Below are positions 44,679 to 54,255 of a stretch of 64,000 nt of DNA, piece by piece (the stretch's first letter is position 1; every line of letters begins with the position of its first letter). Source of the stretch: Streptomyces marincola (GTDB taxonomy: Bacteria > Actinomycetota > Actinomycetes > Streptomycetales > Streptomycetaceae); contig NZ_CP084541.1 of the NCBI RefSeq assembly GCF_020410765.1, forward strand, positions 1,855,001-1,919,000. Reading direction: 5' to 3'. The notes below the pieces were generated by a model. The model did not search any database. It saw only the letters and a list, made by a program, of their open reading frames with translations, and was not told the origin of the DNA. A program made the position numbers and the translations under genes.

Positions 44679-47600
44679 GCCGCCTCCCGGGTCCCGGCGG
44701 CGGACGTGGCGTCCGCGCCCGCGTCGACGTGGCCGATGAGCGTGGCCCGCAGGTCCTTCATCTGGAGCAGCAGCCGCCCGTCCGCCCGGACGGCGGCGAA
44801 CCGGCTGCCGCCGCCGTCGCCCGCGTCGAACCCCGGGGGCGTCACGTACAGCTCGACGGGGTCGCCCGCGCGGGCCAGCGCGTGGTCGCTGGTGTCCTCG
44901 TACAGGTCGATCCTGCGGATCGACAGCGGGGCCGCGACCGGCATGCGGGGGCCCTCGGGGCCCTCCTCCAGGTGGAGGACGCCGGTCCTCGCCAGGCCGT
45001 CCATCAGGATGGCGGGCACCGTGAACCGCGAGAACGCCGGGTCGTCGAGCGGCACGCGGGGCGTGTAGCGGGCCCGTTTGCCGCGCGGGTGCAGACGTGT
45101 TTCGGCGGTGGAGCGGAACGGCCCGGTCAACTCGACCGGCGTGCCCGGCAGGTGGTACGGGTCGGGCACGGGGGTCTCGGCGCCGGACTCCCACGGGTCC
45201 CAGCGCGGCGCCTCGGGGAACGCGTCGTCGAGCAGCACCCGGGCCAGGAAGTGCGGCCGGTCGCGGACGAGGACGACACCCTTGGGCGACACGACGTCCT
45301 CGGTGATCCGCACCTGAACGGCCGTCACCTCGCCCGCCCGGTCGACCAGTTCGGCGTGGATGCGCTTGGGCCGCGTCGGGCCGTCCCGGTAGACGCGCAG
45401 GAAGTGCTGGAACGTGACGTCCTCGAAGGCGATGACGCGCTTGCCCGGCACGAGGTGCCTGGCGGCCTCCGCCGCGAGTTCGGTGACGAACGTGCCCGGC
45501 AGGGTGGCCTCGCCGCGCACGGTGTGGTGCGCGAGGTAGGAGTCCGTGGTGGCGAGGTCGAAGGAGCATTCGAAGACGGCCGAGGTGGCGTCGGACGACA
45601 CCTGGCGGCGCAGGAAGAAGCCGGGGCCTTCCGCCGGCCGGCCGCCGAGGTAGCCGGGGTAGAAGCGCTCGACGGTGGCGCGTTCCGCGTCGCCCAGGTG
45701 CACCACGGAGGGGCGGCGGGTGCCCGCGTGCAGCTCCTGCACGAAGTGGCACACGCCCTCGGGCACGCCCATGCCGCTGTAGGAGCCGGCGCGTTCGTAG
45801 TAGGTCCTGGTCAGTTCGTCGGCCCCCATGCCGACGTCGCCCCACAGCGTCCAGCCGAGGGTGAACTCCTCGCTCGCTCCGTGCCCTCCGGCCTGCGCCC
45901 AGCCGGCCGCGGCGGCGAGGAAGTCGTTGGCCGCCGCGTAGTCGGCCTCGCCCAGCTGCCCGAAGTAGCCGAGCAGGGAGCCGAAGTTGCACCACAGGCG
46001 GGGCGGCGCGGCGCGCAGTGCGCGCTTGAGGTGGAGGTAGGAGTCGAGCTTGAGGTCGCGGATGGCGGTGAACTCGGCGAAGTCCTTGTCCTTGATGAGC
46101 GCGGAACGTTGCAGCCCGGCCGCGTTGATCAGCAGGTCGACGCGCCCCCGCTCGGCCAGGACGCGGCCGAGCGCGGCCTCCACCGCGGCGCCGTCGCGCA
46201 GGTCGCAGGTCAGGTAGGTCACCCGGTCGGCGCCGCTGTGCGCGGCCATCGCGTCCAGGTTGCGGCGCGCGGCGCGGGCGTTGAGCAGGCGGTCGAAGTC
46301 GCGGTTGATGCCGGCGACCGTGCGGCCGTCGCGGCGGGCCAGCTCGGCGGCGATGAAGCGGCGGCGGCCCGCGACGAACTCCTCGTCGGTGCCCGCGAAC
46401 ACCTCGTCCGGGTAGCGGTCGAGCGCGTTGCTGCCCAGCACGTACAGGCGCGGCCCGAAGTGCTCGGCGAGCGCCTTGGCGATCTCGGCGGTGATGCCGC
46501 GGGCGCCGCCGGCGACCACGACGACCGAGTCGCGGCCGATCCGCGCGGGCGCGCCCGTGTCCGGCTCGATCTCCTCCGTGCGCAGGACGGGCGTCCTGCG
46601 GCGGCCGTCGATGTCGTGGACGACGGGGAAGTCCCGTTCCGCCGCGCTCTCCTCCTCGGCGCGCGCGACGGCCGCGGCCGGGTCGGCCGACGAGCTGAAC
46701 AGCCCGTACACCAGGCAGCCAGGCCGTTCGAGACCCGCGGTCTTCAGCAGCCCGGAGAACAGGCCGGTGGCCGGGTGCGGCACGCCGCCGGGCGCGGCGC
46801 CGAGCAGCAGCGTCACGAACGAGGCGCCGGGCGTGTCGAGGTCGTCGTACAGGTGCTGGAGCGCCAGGTAGGCGGCGTCGTGCAGCGCGATCAGGGCGCG
46901 CGGGCGCTCGGTGAGGGCGCGTTCCGGCGGCGCGGAACGGCTCACGTCGCTCAGCACCCGCAGCTGCACCGGGGTCCTCGCGCCGGCGCCGATGGCCTCG
47001 CGCACGGCGGCCTGCGTCACCTCGGGCAGGTGGTGCCAGCCGGGGCGCGCCGCGGGCAGCGGCACCGTCGACAGCACGGTGACGGCCGCGTCCTCGGGGG
47101 TGACGGCGGCGAGCGCGGCGGGTGCGTCGGTGAGGACGACGACGCCGGGCGGCAGGAACGGGACGGGTTCGCGGACCCGGCGTGCGGGCGTGTCCGCCAG
47201 CTCGGCCACGTGCCTGCGCACGTCGAACGGGCGCCCGGGCGCCGTCTGCCCCGCGCCGGTGAACGCGGCGGACAGCGGGGGCCGTTCTGCGCTCGGGGCG
47301 GCCTCGGTCGCCGTCGGGGCGGCGGGGGCGGCGGGAACGGCGTCGGGCCCGACGGTCAGGGTGATGCCCGCGCCCGCCGCCGTGCGGCTGCCGTCGACCG
47401 CGACGCGCACGACGCTGCCTGCGGGCGCGCGCAGCGCCCTGAGCGCCGCCACGGCGCCCGCCGCGCCCAGGTAGCGGGCGTCCTCGGGCGAGGGCGCGCC
47501 GCAGGGCAGCAGCGTGGCCGCGTCCTGCGCGGCGCCCTCCCGCAGCGGCTCGTCGACGAACGCGAGGATCTTCAGGCCCGCCGCGCGGGCCTTGGCCTCG

Positions 47601-50600
47601 GTCGTGAGGCCGAGCAGGAAGGCGCCCTCGGCGAGCCGGTCGGCCTCGGGCGGCAGCAGGTCGCCGATCAGCTCGCGGTAGGCGGGCAGGCTGTTGCCGT
47701 TGATGCCGCCGGCGAGGGCGAAGTCCAGCTCGCCGGTGCGCAGGTAGCGGCCGGCCGCCGTGATGGCGGAGAGCGCCGAGGCGAACCCGGAGTCCATCGT
47801 CATGTTGGGGCCGTGCAGGTCGAAGTAGTTCGCCACGCGGGCCGAGATGATGTTGGGCATCTGGCCGGGGAACGAGTCCTCCGTCGAGGCCGGGATCACC
47901 GACCGCACGCGCTCGCGCAGTTCGGCCATGATCTGCGGAACGGCCGCGGAGCCGACCCCGGCCAGCGCCTCCTCGATGTCGTCGAGGTAGCTGCGGTCGG
48001 CGTACTGCATGGCGGCGCGCGTGGGCCCCATGTGGCCGACGAAGACACCGGTGCCGGGGGCGTTGGCCGCCCAGAACTCCGGCATGTCCTCCCGCATCCG
48101 GTGCGCGCACTCCAGGATCATCAACTGGCAGCGGTCGAGCGCCTGGATGGTGCGCGGGGGCAGCCTGACCTTGCTGAACGGCGGCGCCGGGTAGGTGTCC
48201 CCGAACGTGTCGCCCGGGCGGGCGCCGCCGTCGAGCCAGCGGGCCACATCCTCGGTGGACTCAAGGCCCGGCACGTGCGCCGACCAGCCGACGACGGCGA
48301 TGCGGCTGTCCGGGTCGGGGACCAGGGACGCGGCCGGGGCGGCGGGCGCGGCCGGCGCGTTCGAGGTGGCGTGCGACGCGGCGTGCGACGGCGCCGCGCG
48401 GTGCTCGGCGACGACGAGGTGCGCGTTGGTGCCGCCGAAGCCGAAGCCGGAGACGGACGACAGGCGCGGCCGGTCGGGCAGGGCGGGCCACTTCTGGTGC
48501 TCGGGGGTGATCTCCAGCGTCGTCTCGGAGAGCTTGAAGTCCTCGCGCGGCGTGCCGAGGCGGAACTGCCCCGGGATCGTCTCCTCGCGCATGCCCAGCA
48601 GGTTCTCGATCAGCGAGACGACCCCGGCGGCCCAACCGGTGTGCCCGATCAGGGACTTGTTGGAGGTGACGGCCGTGGTCCGGCCAGCGCCGTAGTACTC
48701 GCGCAGCGTGGTGAACTCGGCCAGGTCGCCGGCCGGAGTGCCGGTCGCGTGCGCGTTGACCCACCGCACGTCCTGGTGGTCGAACGCGGGCGCGCGCCCG
48801 GACCCGTCCTCGCCGTCGCCCTCGACGCCGAGCGCACGGCGCACGGCGAGGGCCTGGCCGCGCGAGCTGGGCGCGTAGATCGCCTTGCCCTTGCCGTCGG
48901 ACGAGGAGCCGAACGCGCGCAGCACGCCGAGGACGCGGTCGCCGTCCGCGCGGGCCCGGCCGAGCCGTTTGAGGACGACCAGGGCGGCGCCGTCCGCGAA
49001 GATGACGCCGTCGGCGTCCTCGTCGAGCGCGTGCACCCGGCCGCGCTTGGACAGGCCCTGGAGCTTGGAGAACAGGACGGTGCCGCGCGGCGCGAGCGCG
49101 AACGCCCCGCCGCACACGGCGATGTCCTGCTTGCCCATCAGCAGCCCCTTGGCCGCGATGTCCACCGCGTAGAGCGAGGACGAGCAGGCCGTGTCCACCA
49201 TGTGCAGCTCGGTGCCCTCGGGCAGCAGTCCTTCCATGGCGAGTTCGCCGACGCGGTGCGGCAGGAAGCGGGAGCGGTTCCGCGCGGCGCGCCAGTAGCG
49301 GCGGCCGAGCGCGTCGTCCACCTCGGGGCGCAGGGCCGCCCGCTCCTCGGGGGGCAGCGGCAGCCCCTCGATGATGTCGCCGGCCAGTCCGGTGATGCTG
49401 TCGAGGACGCCCGCTTCTTCGAGGTGCTGGCTGCCGTCGGGGGTGTAGCCGACGACGAACGAGTACCGGTCGCCCTCGGCCCGGCGCACCCCTGACAGGG
49501 CCTGCACGAGGCTGTGGCGCAGCCACCTGGTGGTCAGCTCGTGGTCGCCCACGTCGTCCGGCATGCTGCTGACGGAGCCTGGCACGGGCTCGAAGTCGGT
49601 GATGAACGCGCAGCTGTCGGCGTAGGACTTGTCCTCGGCCGAGGTGTCGGCGGAGACGAAGTTCTCCAGCCGCCAGCGGTCCTCAGGCACCCGGACGAAC
49701 AGCTCCTTGCCGGTGAGGCGCAACTGCCAGAACTCGTCGGGGCTGTTGGCGCCGGGGACGGCCAGGCCCATGCCGACCACGGCGATCGCGTCGTCGTCGG
49801 GCTCGTCGCCGCCCGCGTCCGCCACCGGGCCGGGCGCCGGAACGGGCACGGACGCCACGGCGGGTGCGGGCGCCGGAACGGACGCCACAGCAGGCGCGGA
49901 CGCCACGGCGGGCGCGGGAACGGGGCCGGAAGCCGGTGCGGGCGCCGCCACCACCGGCGCGGACGCGGGCGCGGGAACGGACGCCGTGGCGGGCACGTCC
50001 GAGGCGGCCGTCGCGTCCTGCGCCTGCGGCGGCGGCGAGAGCAGCGCGGCGCCCAGCGAGAGGCCGCCGTCGGCCAGGACGACCTGGCCGGTGATCCAGC
50101 TCGCCGCGTCGGAGGCCAGGAACGCGACGACCTCGGCGAACTCCTCGGGCGTGCCGAGGCGGCCGAGTGGCGTCGCGCGCTCGATGGTCTCCCGCATCTC
50201 GCGCGCCCTCGGGAACTTGTCCGCGACCTCGCTGGTCAGCATCGCCGCCGACGCCGTGTTGACGCGGATGCCGAGCGGCGCGTACTCGACCGCGAGGTAG
50301 CGGGTGGCCGCCTCGGCCGCGGCCTTGGCGGGGGCGCAGGCCGAGTAGTTGGCCATCACCAGCTGGGAGCCGCCGAGGGCCGAGACGGTGACGATGGCCC
50401 CTCCCCCGCCGGCCGCCATCAGGGGCGCCGCCGCGCGGGCGCAGCGCAGCCCGCCCCGGTAGTTGGTGTCGATGGCCTTGCCGATGTCCTCGTCCGTCAC
50501 CTCGTCGAGCGGCAGCAGCGCGCCGTTGGCCGCGTTGTTGACGAGGATGTCGAGGCGCCCGTGGCGTTCCCCGACAGCGGCGAACATCCGGTCGACCTGC

Positions 50601-50815
50601 TCCTGCCGCGTGACGGAGGCGCGGGCGAGATCGACGCCCGCGCCCGCGGCCAGGAGTTCGTCCCTGGTCCGCTTGGCCTCGTCGTGCGAGTGGAAGTAGT
50701 TGAGGACGACGTGGGCTCCGCGCGCGGCGAGGGTGTGGACGATCGCCCGGCCGATGCCCTTCGCGCCACCGGTGACGAGGGCCACCTTTCCGGTCAGATC
50801 CTTGGCGGGTCTCAT
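44675..50815 (-). CDS. Iterative synthase: ER(FabL-type)-KS-CLF-KR-DH
   Basis: 2046 residues from ATG 50815. Residues 1-260: SDR with VTGGAKGIGRA and Tyr157-x6-Lys164, the YX6K signature of FabL-type enoyl-ACP reductases rather than KR YX3K. Residues 260-340: Ala/Pro linker. Residues 342-805: KS with DTACSSSL (Cys 544), HATGT (His 689) and NKSLIGHTG (His 725). Residues ~836-1150: second KS-like domain with DSGFASAL, where the active Cys is Phe 1011, so a chain-length-factor type. Residues ~1420-1660: KR with Tyr 1626 in DYAAAN. Residues ~1690-2046: DH with H1764-x3-G-x4-P. The KS-CLF-DH core resembles PfaC of PUFA synthases. No AT or ACP is present; those lie in the next gene. Confidence 0.85.
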   Translation of the reverse strand: MRPAKDLTGKVALVTGGAKGIGRAIVHTLAARGAHVVLNYFHSHDEAKRTRDELLAAGAGVDLARASVTRQEQVDRMFAAVGERHGRLDILVNNAANGALLPLDEVTDEDIGKAIDTNYRGGLRCARAAAPLMAAGGGGAIVTVSALGGSQLVMANYSACAPAKAAAEAATRYLAVEYAPLGIRVNTASAAMLTSEVADKFPRAREMRETIERATPLGRLGTPEEFAEVVAFLASDAASWITGQVVLADGGLSLGAALLSPPPQAQDATAASDVPATASVPAPASAPVVAAPAPASGPVPAPAVASAPAVASVPAPAPAVASVPVPAPGPVADAGGDEPDDDAIAVVGMGLAVPGANSPDEFWQLRLTGKELFVRVPEDRWRLENFVSADTSAEDKSYADSCAFITDFEPVPGSVSSMPDDVGDHELTTRWLRHSLVQALSGVRRAEGDRYSFVVGYTPDGSQHLEEAGVLDSITGLAGDIIEGLPLPPEERAALRPEVDDALGRRYWRAARNRSRFLPHRVGELAMEGLLPEGTELHMVDTACSSSLYAVDIAAKGLLMGKQDIAVCGGAFALAPRGTVLFSKLQGLSKRGRVHALDEDADGVIFADGAALVVLKRLGRARADGDRVLGVLRAFGSSSDGKGKAIYAPSSRGQALAVRRALGVEGDGEDGSGRAPAFDHQDVRWVNAHATGTPAGDLAEFTTLREYYGAGRTTAVTSNKSLIGHTGWAAGVVSLIENLLGMREETIPGQFRLGTPREDFKLSETTLEITPEHQKWPALPDRPRLSSVSGFGFGGTNAHLVVAEHRAAPSHAASHATSNAPAAPAAPAASLVPDPDSRIAVVGWSAHVPGLESTEDVARWLDGGARPGDTFGDTYPAPPFSKVRLPPRTIQALDRCQLMILECAHRMREDMPEFWAANAPGTGVFVGHMGPTRAAMQYADRSYLDDIEEALAGVGSAAVPQIMAELRERVRSVIPASTEDSFPGQMPNIISARVANYFDLHGPNMTMDSGFASALSAITAAGRYLRTGELDFALAGGINGNSLPAYRELIGDLLPPEADRLAEGAFLLGLTTEAKARAAGLKILAFVDEPLREGAAQDAATLLPCGAPSPEDARYLGAAGAVAALRALRAPAGSVVRVAVDGSRTAAGAGITLTVGPDAVPAAPAAPTATEAAPSAERPPLSAAFTGAGQTAPGRPFDVRRHVAELADTPARRVREPVPFLPPGVVVLTDAPAALAAVTPEDAAVTVLSTVPLPAARPGWHHLPEVTQAAVREAIGAGARTPVQLRVLSDVSRSAPPERALTERPRALIALHDAAYLALQHLYDDLDTPGASFVTLLLGAAPGGVPHPATGLFSGLLKTAGLERPGCLVYGLFSSSADPAAAVARAEEESAAERDFPVVHDIDGRRRTPVLRTEEIEPDTGAPARIGRDSVVVVAGGARGITAEIAKALAEHFGPRLYVLGSNALDRYPDEVFAGTDEEFVAGRRRFIAAELARRDGRTVAGINRDFDRLLNARAARRNLDAMAAHSGADRVTYLTCDLRDGAAVEAALGRVLAERGRVDLLINAAGLQRSALIKDKDFAEFTAIRDLKLDSYLHLKRALRAAPPRLWCNFGSLLGYFGQLGEADYAAANDFLAAAAGWAQAGGHGASEEFTLGWTLWGDVGMGADELTRTYYERAGSYSGMGVPEGVCHFVQELHAGTRRPSVVHLGDAERATVERFYPGYLGGRPAEGPGFFLRRQVSSDATSAVFECSFDLATTDSYLAHHTVRGEATLPGTFVTELAAEAARHLVPGKRVIAFEDVTFQHFLRVYRDGPTRPKRIHAELVDRAGEVTAVQVRITEDVVSPKGVVLVRDRPHFLARVLLDDAFPEAPRWDPWESGAETPVPDPYHLPGTPVELTGPFRSTAETRLHPRGKRARYTPRVPLDDPAFSRFTVPAILMDGLARTGVLHLEEGPEGPRMPVAAPLSIRRIDLYEDTSDHALARAGDPVELYVTPPGFDAGDGGGSRFAAVRADGRLLLQMKDLRATLIGHVDAGADATSAAGTREAA

Positions 50816-50852
50816 GGGACAGCTCCTGTGAGTGGGGGGCTGCGGGCGGGCG

Positions 50853-52397
50853 TCAGCCCGCGGCGGGTATGGGCTGCGGCGTGCGCTGACCGTTCAGGTG
50901 CTCCCAGACGAAGTCGGTGATCTTGCCCATCGTGTCGTAGACGGACACCCGGAACGCGGGGTCGCGGGGCGGCAGTCCGTACCGCTGGGAGACGCGGGAG
51001 AGCAGTTCGACCTGCTTGACGGAGTCGACGCCGAGTTCGGCCTCAAGCTGGACGTCGACCTCGAAGACCTCTTCCGGGTATTCGAGCGTGTCGGCGTACA
51101 GGGCCCGCAGTTCGGCGAACAGCAGCTCCCTGTCCTGCGGGGCGGCCCCTGCCTGGCCCTGCTCCTCGGCGACCGGCGCGGGAGCGGGGGCGGGCTCGGC
51201 GGGCACGGGCGCCGCGGGCACGGGCGCCGGTGCCTGGGCCGCCACGGGCGGCACGTGCCGGACGGCGAACGCCGCCACCTCGTCGCGGATCTGCGCGAGC
51301 AGCGCGGGACCGCGTTCGGCCCAGTAGGCCGTGAAGACCTCGGCGGGCGCCGCGGGGGCCAGCAGGTCGCCGAGCGAGCCGCCGGTGCCGCCGGCCGCGA
51401 GACCGGCCTCGCGCAGCACGTCGAGGGTGCGGTCGAGGGCGAGTTCGCCCTGCCCGTCGAGCGCGAGCGTCGGCAGGGAGCGCACGTCGCCGTCGGGGAG
51501 GACCCGCCGCACCAGCTTGGCCAGGGCGGGCCGCCCGCCGGCCTCGACGAACGTGGTCACGCCGTCCTCGCGCAGCCGCCGCACGGCGGCGGCGAACCGC
51601 ACCGGCATGGTGAAGTGCGCGGCGAGCAGGTCGGCCAGGGAGCTGCCGGGCTCGTAGTGGCGCTGGAGGATGGGCGAGTACACGGGCAGGGCCAGCGGGC
51701 GCTGCTCAAGGGCGCGCACCCGCTCGGCGAACTCGGGCACGGCGGGCGAGAGGGCGGGGTTGTGGAACGGGAAGGGCGTGTCGATCTCGGCGGCGCCCAC
51801 GCCCAGTTGCCTGGCGATGGCCACCACCTTGTCCAGCGCGTCGGCCGGGCCGCTGACGACCGTCTGCTCGTCGTGGTTCTCGGTGGCGACGGCGAGGCCC
51901 GGGTCGCCCAGCAGGTCGAGGATCTGCCGGGTGCGGCCGGCGCCGGTGGTCAGGGCGACCATGCGGCCCGCCACGCCGCCGTGCCGCTGGATCACGGTGA
52001 CGCGGGAGGCGACGATCCGCGCGCCGTCCTCGGGCGAGAAGGCGCCCGCCGCGACCAGCGCGGTGATCTCGCCGAGGCTGTGGCCTGCCAGGACGTCGGG
52101 GCGCAGGCCGCGTTCCCGCAGGATCTCGAACGCGGCGAGCCCGGCGCCGTAGATGGCGATCTGGGAGGCCCACGGGTCGCTGTCGAGCAGGTCCTTCAGC
52201 TCGGTCTCGCGGGCGCCGAGCACCAGGTCGGAGATCCGGCGCGAGAACAGTTCCTCGGTCACGCCGTCGAGGCGCGAGAAGACGGCGCCGACGCGCGGGT
52301 GCCGCGCGGCGGCCCGGCGCAGCGCCGCGCCGTCGAACCCGCCCTGCCCCGGGAAGAGAACCGCGCTCCTCGCGCCGGTGGATCGTGAAGTGTCCAT
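50853..52397 (-). CDS. AT-ACP protein of the iterative synthase
   Basis: 514 residues from ATG 52397. The acyltransferase has FPGQGG, GHSLGE (Ser 107) and PFHN (His 212). It lacks the modular-PKS HAFH/YASH form and is closer to FabD/PUFA MAT domains; malonyl-CoA is likely. A Pro/Ala linker (~370-400) leads to one ACP with GVDSVKQVEL (Ser 459), near the PUFA-type ACP motif. A single ACP, not the tandem array usual in PUFA synthases. It loads and carries chains for the large synthase protein, 37 bases downstream. Confidence 0.85.
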   Translation of the reverse strand: MDTSRSTGARSAVLFPGQGGFDGAALRRAAARHPRVGAVFSRLDGVTEELFSRRISDLVLGARETELKDLLDSDPWASQIAIYGAGLAAFEILRERGLRPDVLAGHSLGEITALVAAGAFSPEDGARIVASRVTVIQRHGGVAGRMVALTTGAGRTRQILDLLGDPGLAVATENHDEQTVVSGPADALDKVVAIARQLGVGAAEIDTPFPFHNPALSPAVPEFAERVRALEQRPLALPVYSPILQRHYEPGSSLADLLAAHFTMPVRFAAAVRRLREDGVTTFVEAGGRPALAKLVRRVLPDGDVRSLPTLALDGQGELALDRTLDVLREAGLAAGGTGGSLGDLLAPAAPAEVFTAYWAERGPALLAQIRDEVAAFAVRHVPPVAAQAPAPVPAAPVPAEPAPAPAPVAEEQGQAGAAPQDRELLFAELRALYADTLEYPEEVFEVDVQLEAELGVDSVKQVELLSRVSQRYGLPPRDPAFRVSVYDTMGKITDFVWEHLNGQRTPQPIPAAG

Positions 52398-52439
52398 GCT
52401 GCGCACCTCCGTGCGGAAAAAGGGTGTGAGGGATCGGCC

Positions 52440-52455
52440 CCATGGCGTGCCATGG
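52440..52455. repeat. Perfect palindrome upstream of AT-ACP gene
   Basis: CCATGGC-GT-GCCATGG: 7-base arms, 43 bases before the AT-ACP start and 89 bases beyond the flavoprotein stop. Could be an operator for the synthase operon; chance is not excluded. Confidence 0.4.
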
Positions 52456-52543
52456 CGGTGGTCCTTGGCCGCGCGGCGGTGCGCGGCGCCGCGGGTGGCC
52501 GCCCGCGGTCGGCGGAACGTGCCCCGGCCGGGCGCGGGCCCGG

Positions 52544-53929
52544 TCAGGCGGCGCGTCCCGCGCCCGGCGCCGCGGCGCCGAGCAGGAAGTCGCCCATGCT
52601 GCCGAGGTTCGCGGCGATCAGGCGGTCCGCGAGCCGGGTCGCGGGCGGCAGGCGCCGGGGCGCGCCGCGCGCGAGCCACCGGACGAAGCGCAGCTTCCAG
52701 CCGGTGTCGCGGTCGACGTGGTCGAGGAGCGCGTGGATGTTGGCGGGCGAGTAGAACTCGGCCGGGGGGACGATGGTGGCGAACATGCCCACCATGCCCG
52801 AGCCGTGCGCCGGGCTCTTGGCCATCGCGCGGACGAACTCCTGCTCCTCCGGGCCGTAGTCCGCGATCAGCGCGTGGTCGCAGGTGTACTCGAAGTGGCC
52901 GCGCACGAGGGCGTCGCGCCGGCTGCCGTACTCGGCGACGCGGCGGTCGAGTGCGCGGTCGTCGCCGGCCAGCCCCTCGGCCACGCCGCGCGCCAGCAGT
53001 TCCGCGCCGCGCAGCGCGTCCGTGATGCCGGCGGCGGTGATCGGGTCCCTGGTGTAGCCCGCGTCGCCGACCAGGGCCCAGCCGGGGCCCGCGGGGTGGC
53101 GCAGGAAGTTGGGCACGGCGCCGGTCATCCACCGGCCGACGCGCCCTTCGGGGCGCACCCGCGCCGCGAACTCGGGGTCGATCTCGCGGAACGCGCCGAG
53201 GACGGTGCGGTCGCGCTCCTCGTCGGGCGCGGCGGTGAAGTCGGCCACGGGCAGGGCGAGTCCGAGGATGGTGAGCCCGTCGTGGGTGGGCCAGGTGAAG
53301 GCGTGCCTGCGGTTGTGCCGGTAGGTGCGCACCCGGCCGTCGTGCGGCACGTCCGCCCAGTAGGCCCAGTGGCTCTTGTTCAGCACGGGCCGCGCCGCGT
53401 ACTTCTCGCTGCCCACCAGGCGGGCCACGGTGGAGTTGGAGCCGTCGGCCCCGACGACGAGCCGGGCGCGCTCGGTGGACTGGGAGCCGTCGGGCCCCTG
53501 CACCCGCACGCCGCTGACGCGGCCGGTGCCGTCGGTCGTCAGCTCGCGCAGCGCGGTCTCCTCGCGCAGTTCCGCTCCCGCCTTGACGGCGGCCCGCTGC
53601 ATGACCTCGTCGAGCCTGCGGCGTTCGGGCGAGTAGGCCTCGGCCACCTCGTCCTCGACGGCGGGCAGCCGGGCCATCAGCCGCACGGGGCCCGTCTGGA
53701 GCCCGTAGGAGTGGATGGGCGGCGGACCGCCGGACTCCGTGAGTTCGTCGAGCAGGCCCCAGCGTTTCAGGCGCAGAATTCCGGGCGGATGGACGAGATT
53801 GGTCGCCGCGCCCTTGCCGCCCGGCATTTTCGCGCGGTCGATGAGGAGTACCCGGTGACCTTCGCGTGCCAGCAGCATCGCGGTGGCCGCACCGCTGATA
53901 CGCGCGCCCACGACAATGACGTCGTACAT
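52544..53929 (-). CDS. FAD-dependent oxidoreductase, monooxygenase/geranylgeranyl-reductase-like
   Basis: 461 residues from ATG 53929. The FAD Rossmann motif is VVGARISGAATA (7-18), with a second signature LVVGADGSNS and the GDAGYTRDPITAAGIT motif that places FAD's ribityl phosphate. This is the group A flavin hydroxylase/halogenase/geranylgeranyl-reductase superfamily. The substrate domain is not diagnostic: there is no halogenase WxWxIP. It probably epoxidises, hydroxylates or dehydrogenates the chain. It starts the left operon, before the AT-ACP gene. Confidence 0.82.
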   Translation of the reverse strand: MYDVIVVGARISGAATAMLLAREGHRVLLIDRAKMPGGKGAATNLVHPPGILRLKRWGLLDELTESGGPPPIHSYGLQTGPVRLMARLPAVEDEVAEAYSPERRRLDEVMQRAAVKAGAELREETALRELTTDGTGRVSGVRVQGPDGSQSTERARLVVGADGSNSTVARLVGSEKYAARPVLNKSHWAYWADVPHDGRVRTYRHNRRHAFTWPTHDGLTILGLALPVADFTAAPDEERDRTVLGAFREIDPEFAARVRPEGRVGRWMTGAVPNFLRHPAGPGWALVGDAGYTRDPITAAGITDALRGAELLARGVAEGLAGDDRALDRRVAEYGSRRDALVRGHFEYTCDHALIADYGPEEQEFVRAMAKSPAHGSGMVGMFATIVPPAEFYSPANIHALLDHVDRDTGWKLRFVRWLARGAPRRLPPATRLADRLIAANLGSMGDFLLGAAAPGAGRAA

Positions 53930-54255
53930 CGTTACCCCAGATTCCTGCGTCGGCCGTCTTCAGGCATTCGACTGTCGGGAAATGACGTCTCGCTCAGCGC
54001 CTCCGCAGGGGCGGGCACGGGCCGCGGTGCCCGTGCTTTCCGCCGCTCCTGCGCGGTGGTTTCCGGAAATGATCCGATGGCGTTCTCTGCCCTGACGCAG
54101 GGAATACGGCGCACCACTGCGCCGTGTCGCGGCACGCCCGGCAACGGGACGGCCGGCGACAGGACATCAGGTCGTGCGGCGTTATGTATTCGGCATGGGC
54201 CACCAGTCCCCGTAGACGCGTGGTACTTCCCCCCGGGAGGCTCATTACCGCGACC
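53930..54255. other. Promoter region of the left biosynthetic operon
   Basis: 326 bases between the LuxR gene's stop and the FAD oxidoreductase start, both minus strand. It should hold the main promoter for 53929-38480. No clear -10/-35 pair or long inverted repeat was found, and no small gene is convincing. Confidence 0.4.

Noticed and set aside
44729..49495. A 1588-codon open frame on the plus strand
   Set aside because: It runs antisense through the synthase gene. Very high GC3 on the coding strand removes stops from the complementary frame; the translation is Arg/Gly/Val-rich with no domain. The same holds for long frames at 872-3103, 21441-25181, 42153-45068 and 57611-60613.
50853..52397. 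Reading the AT-ACP protein as primary-metabolism FabD
   Set aside because: FabD lacks a fused ACP, and this gene starts a coupled string with an iterative synthase.
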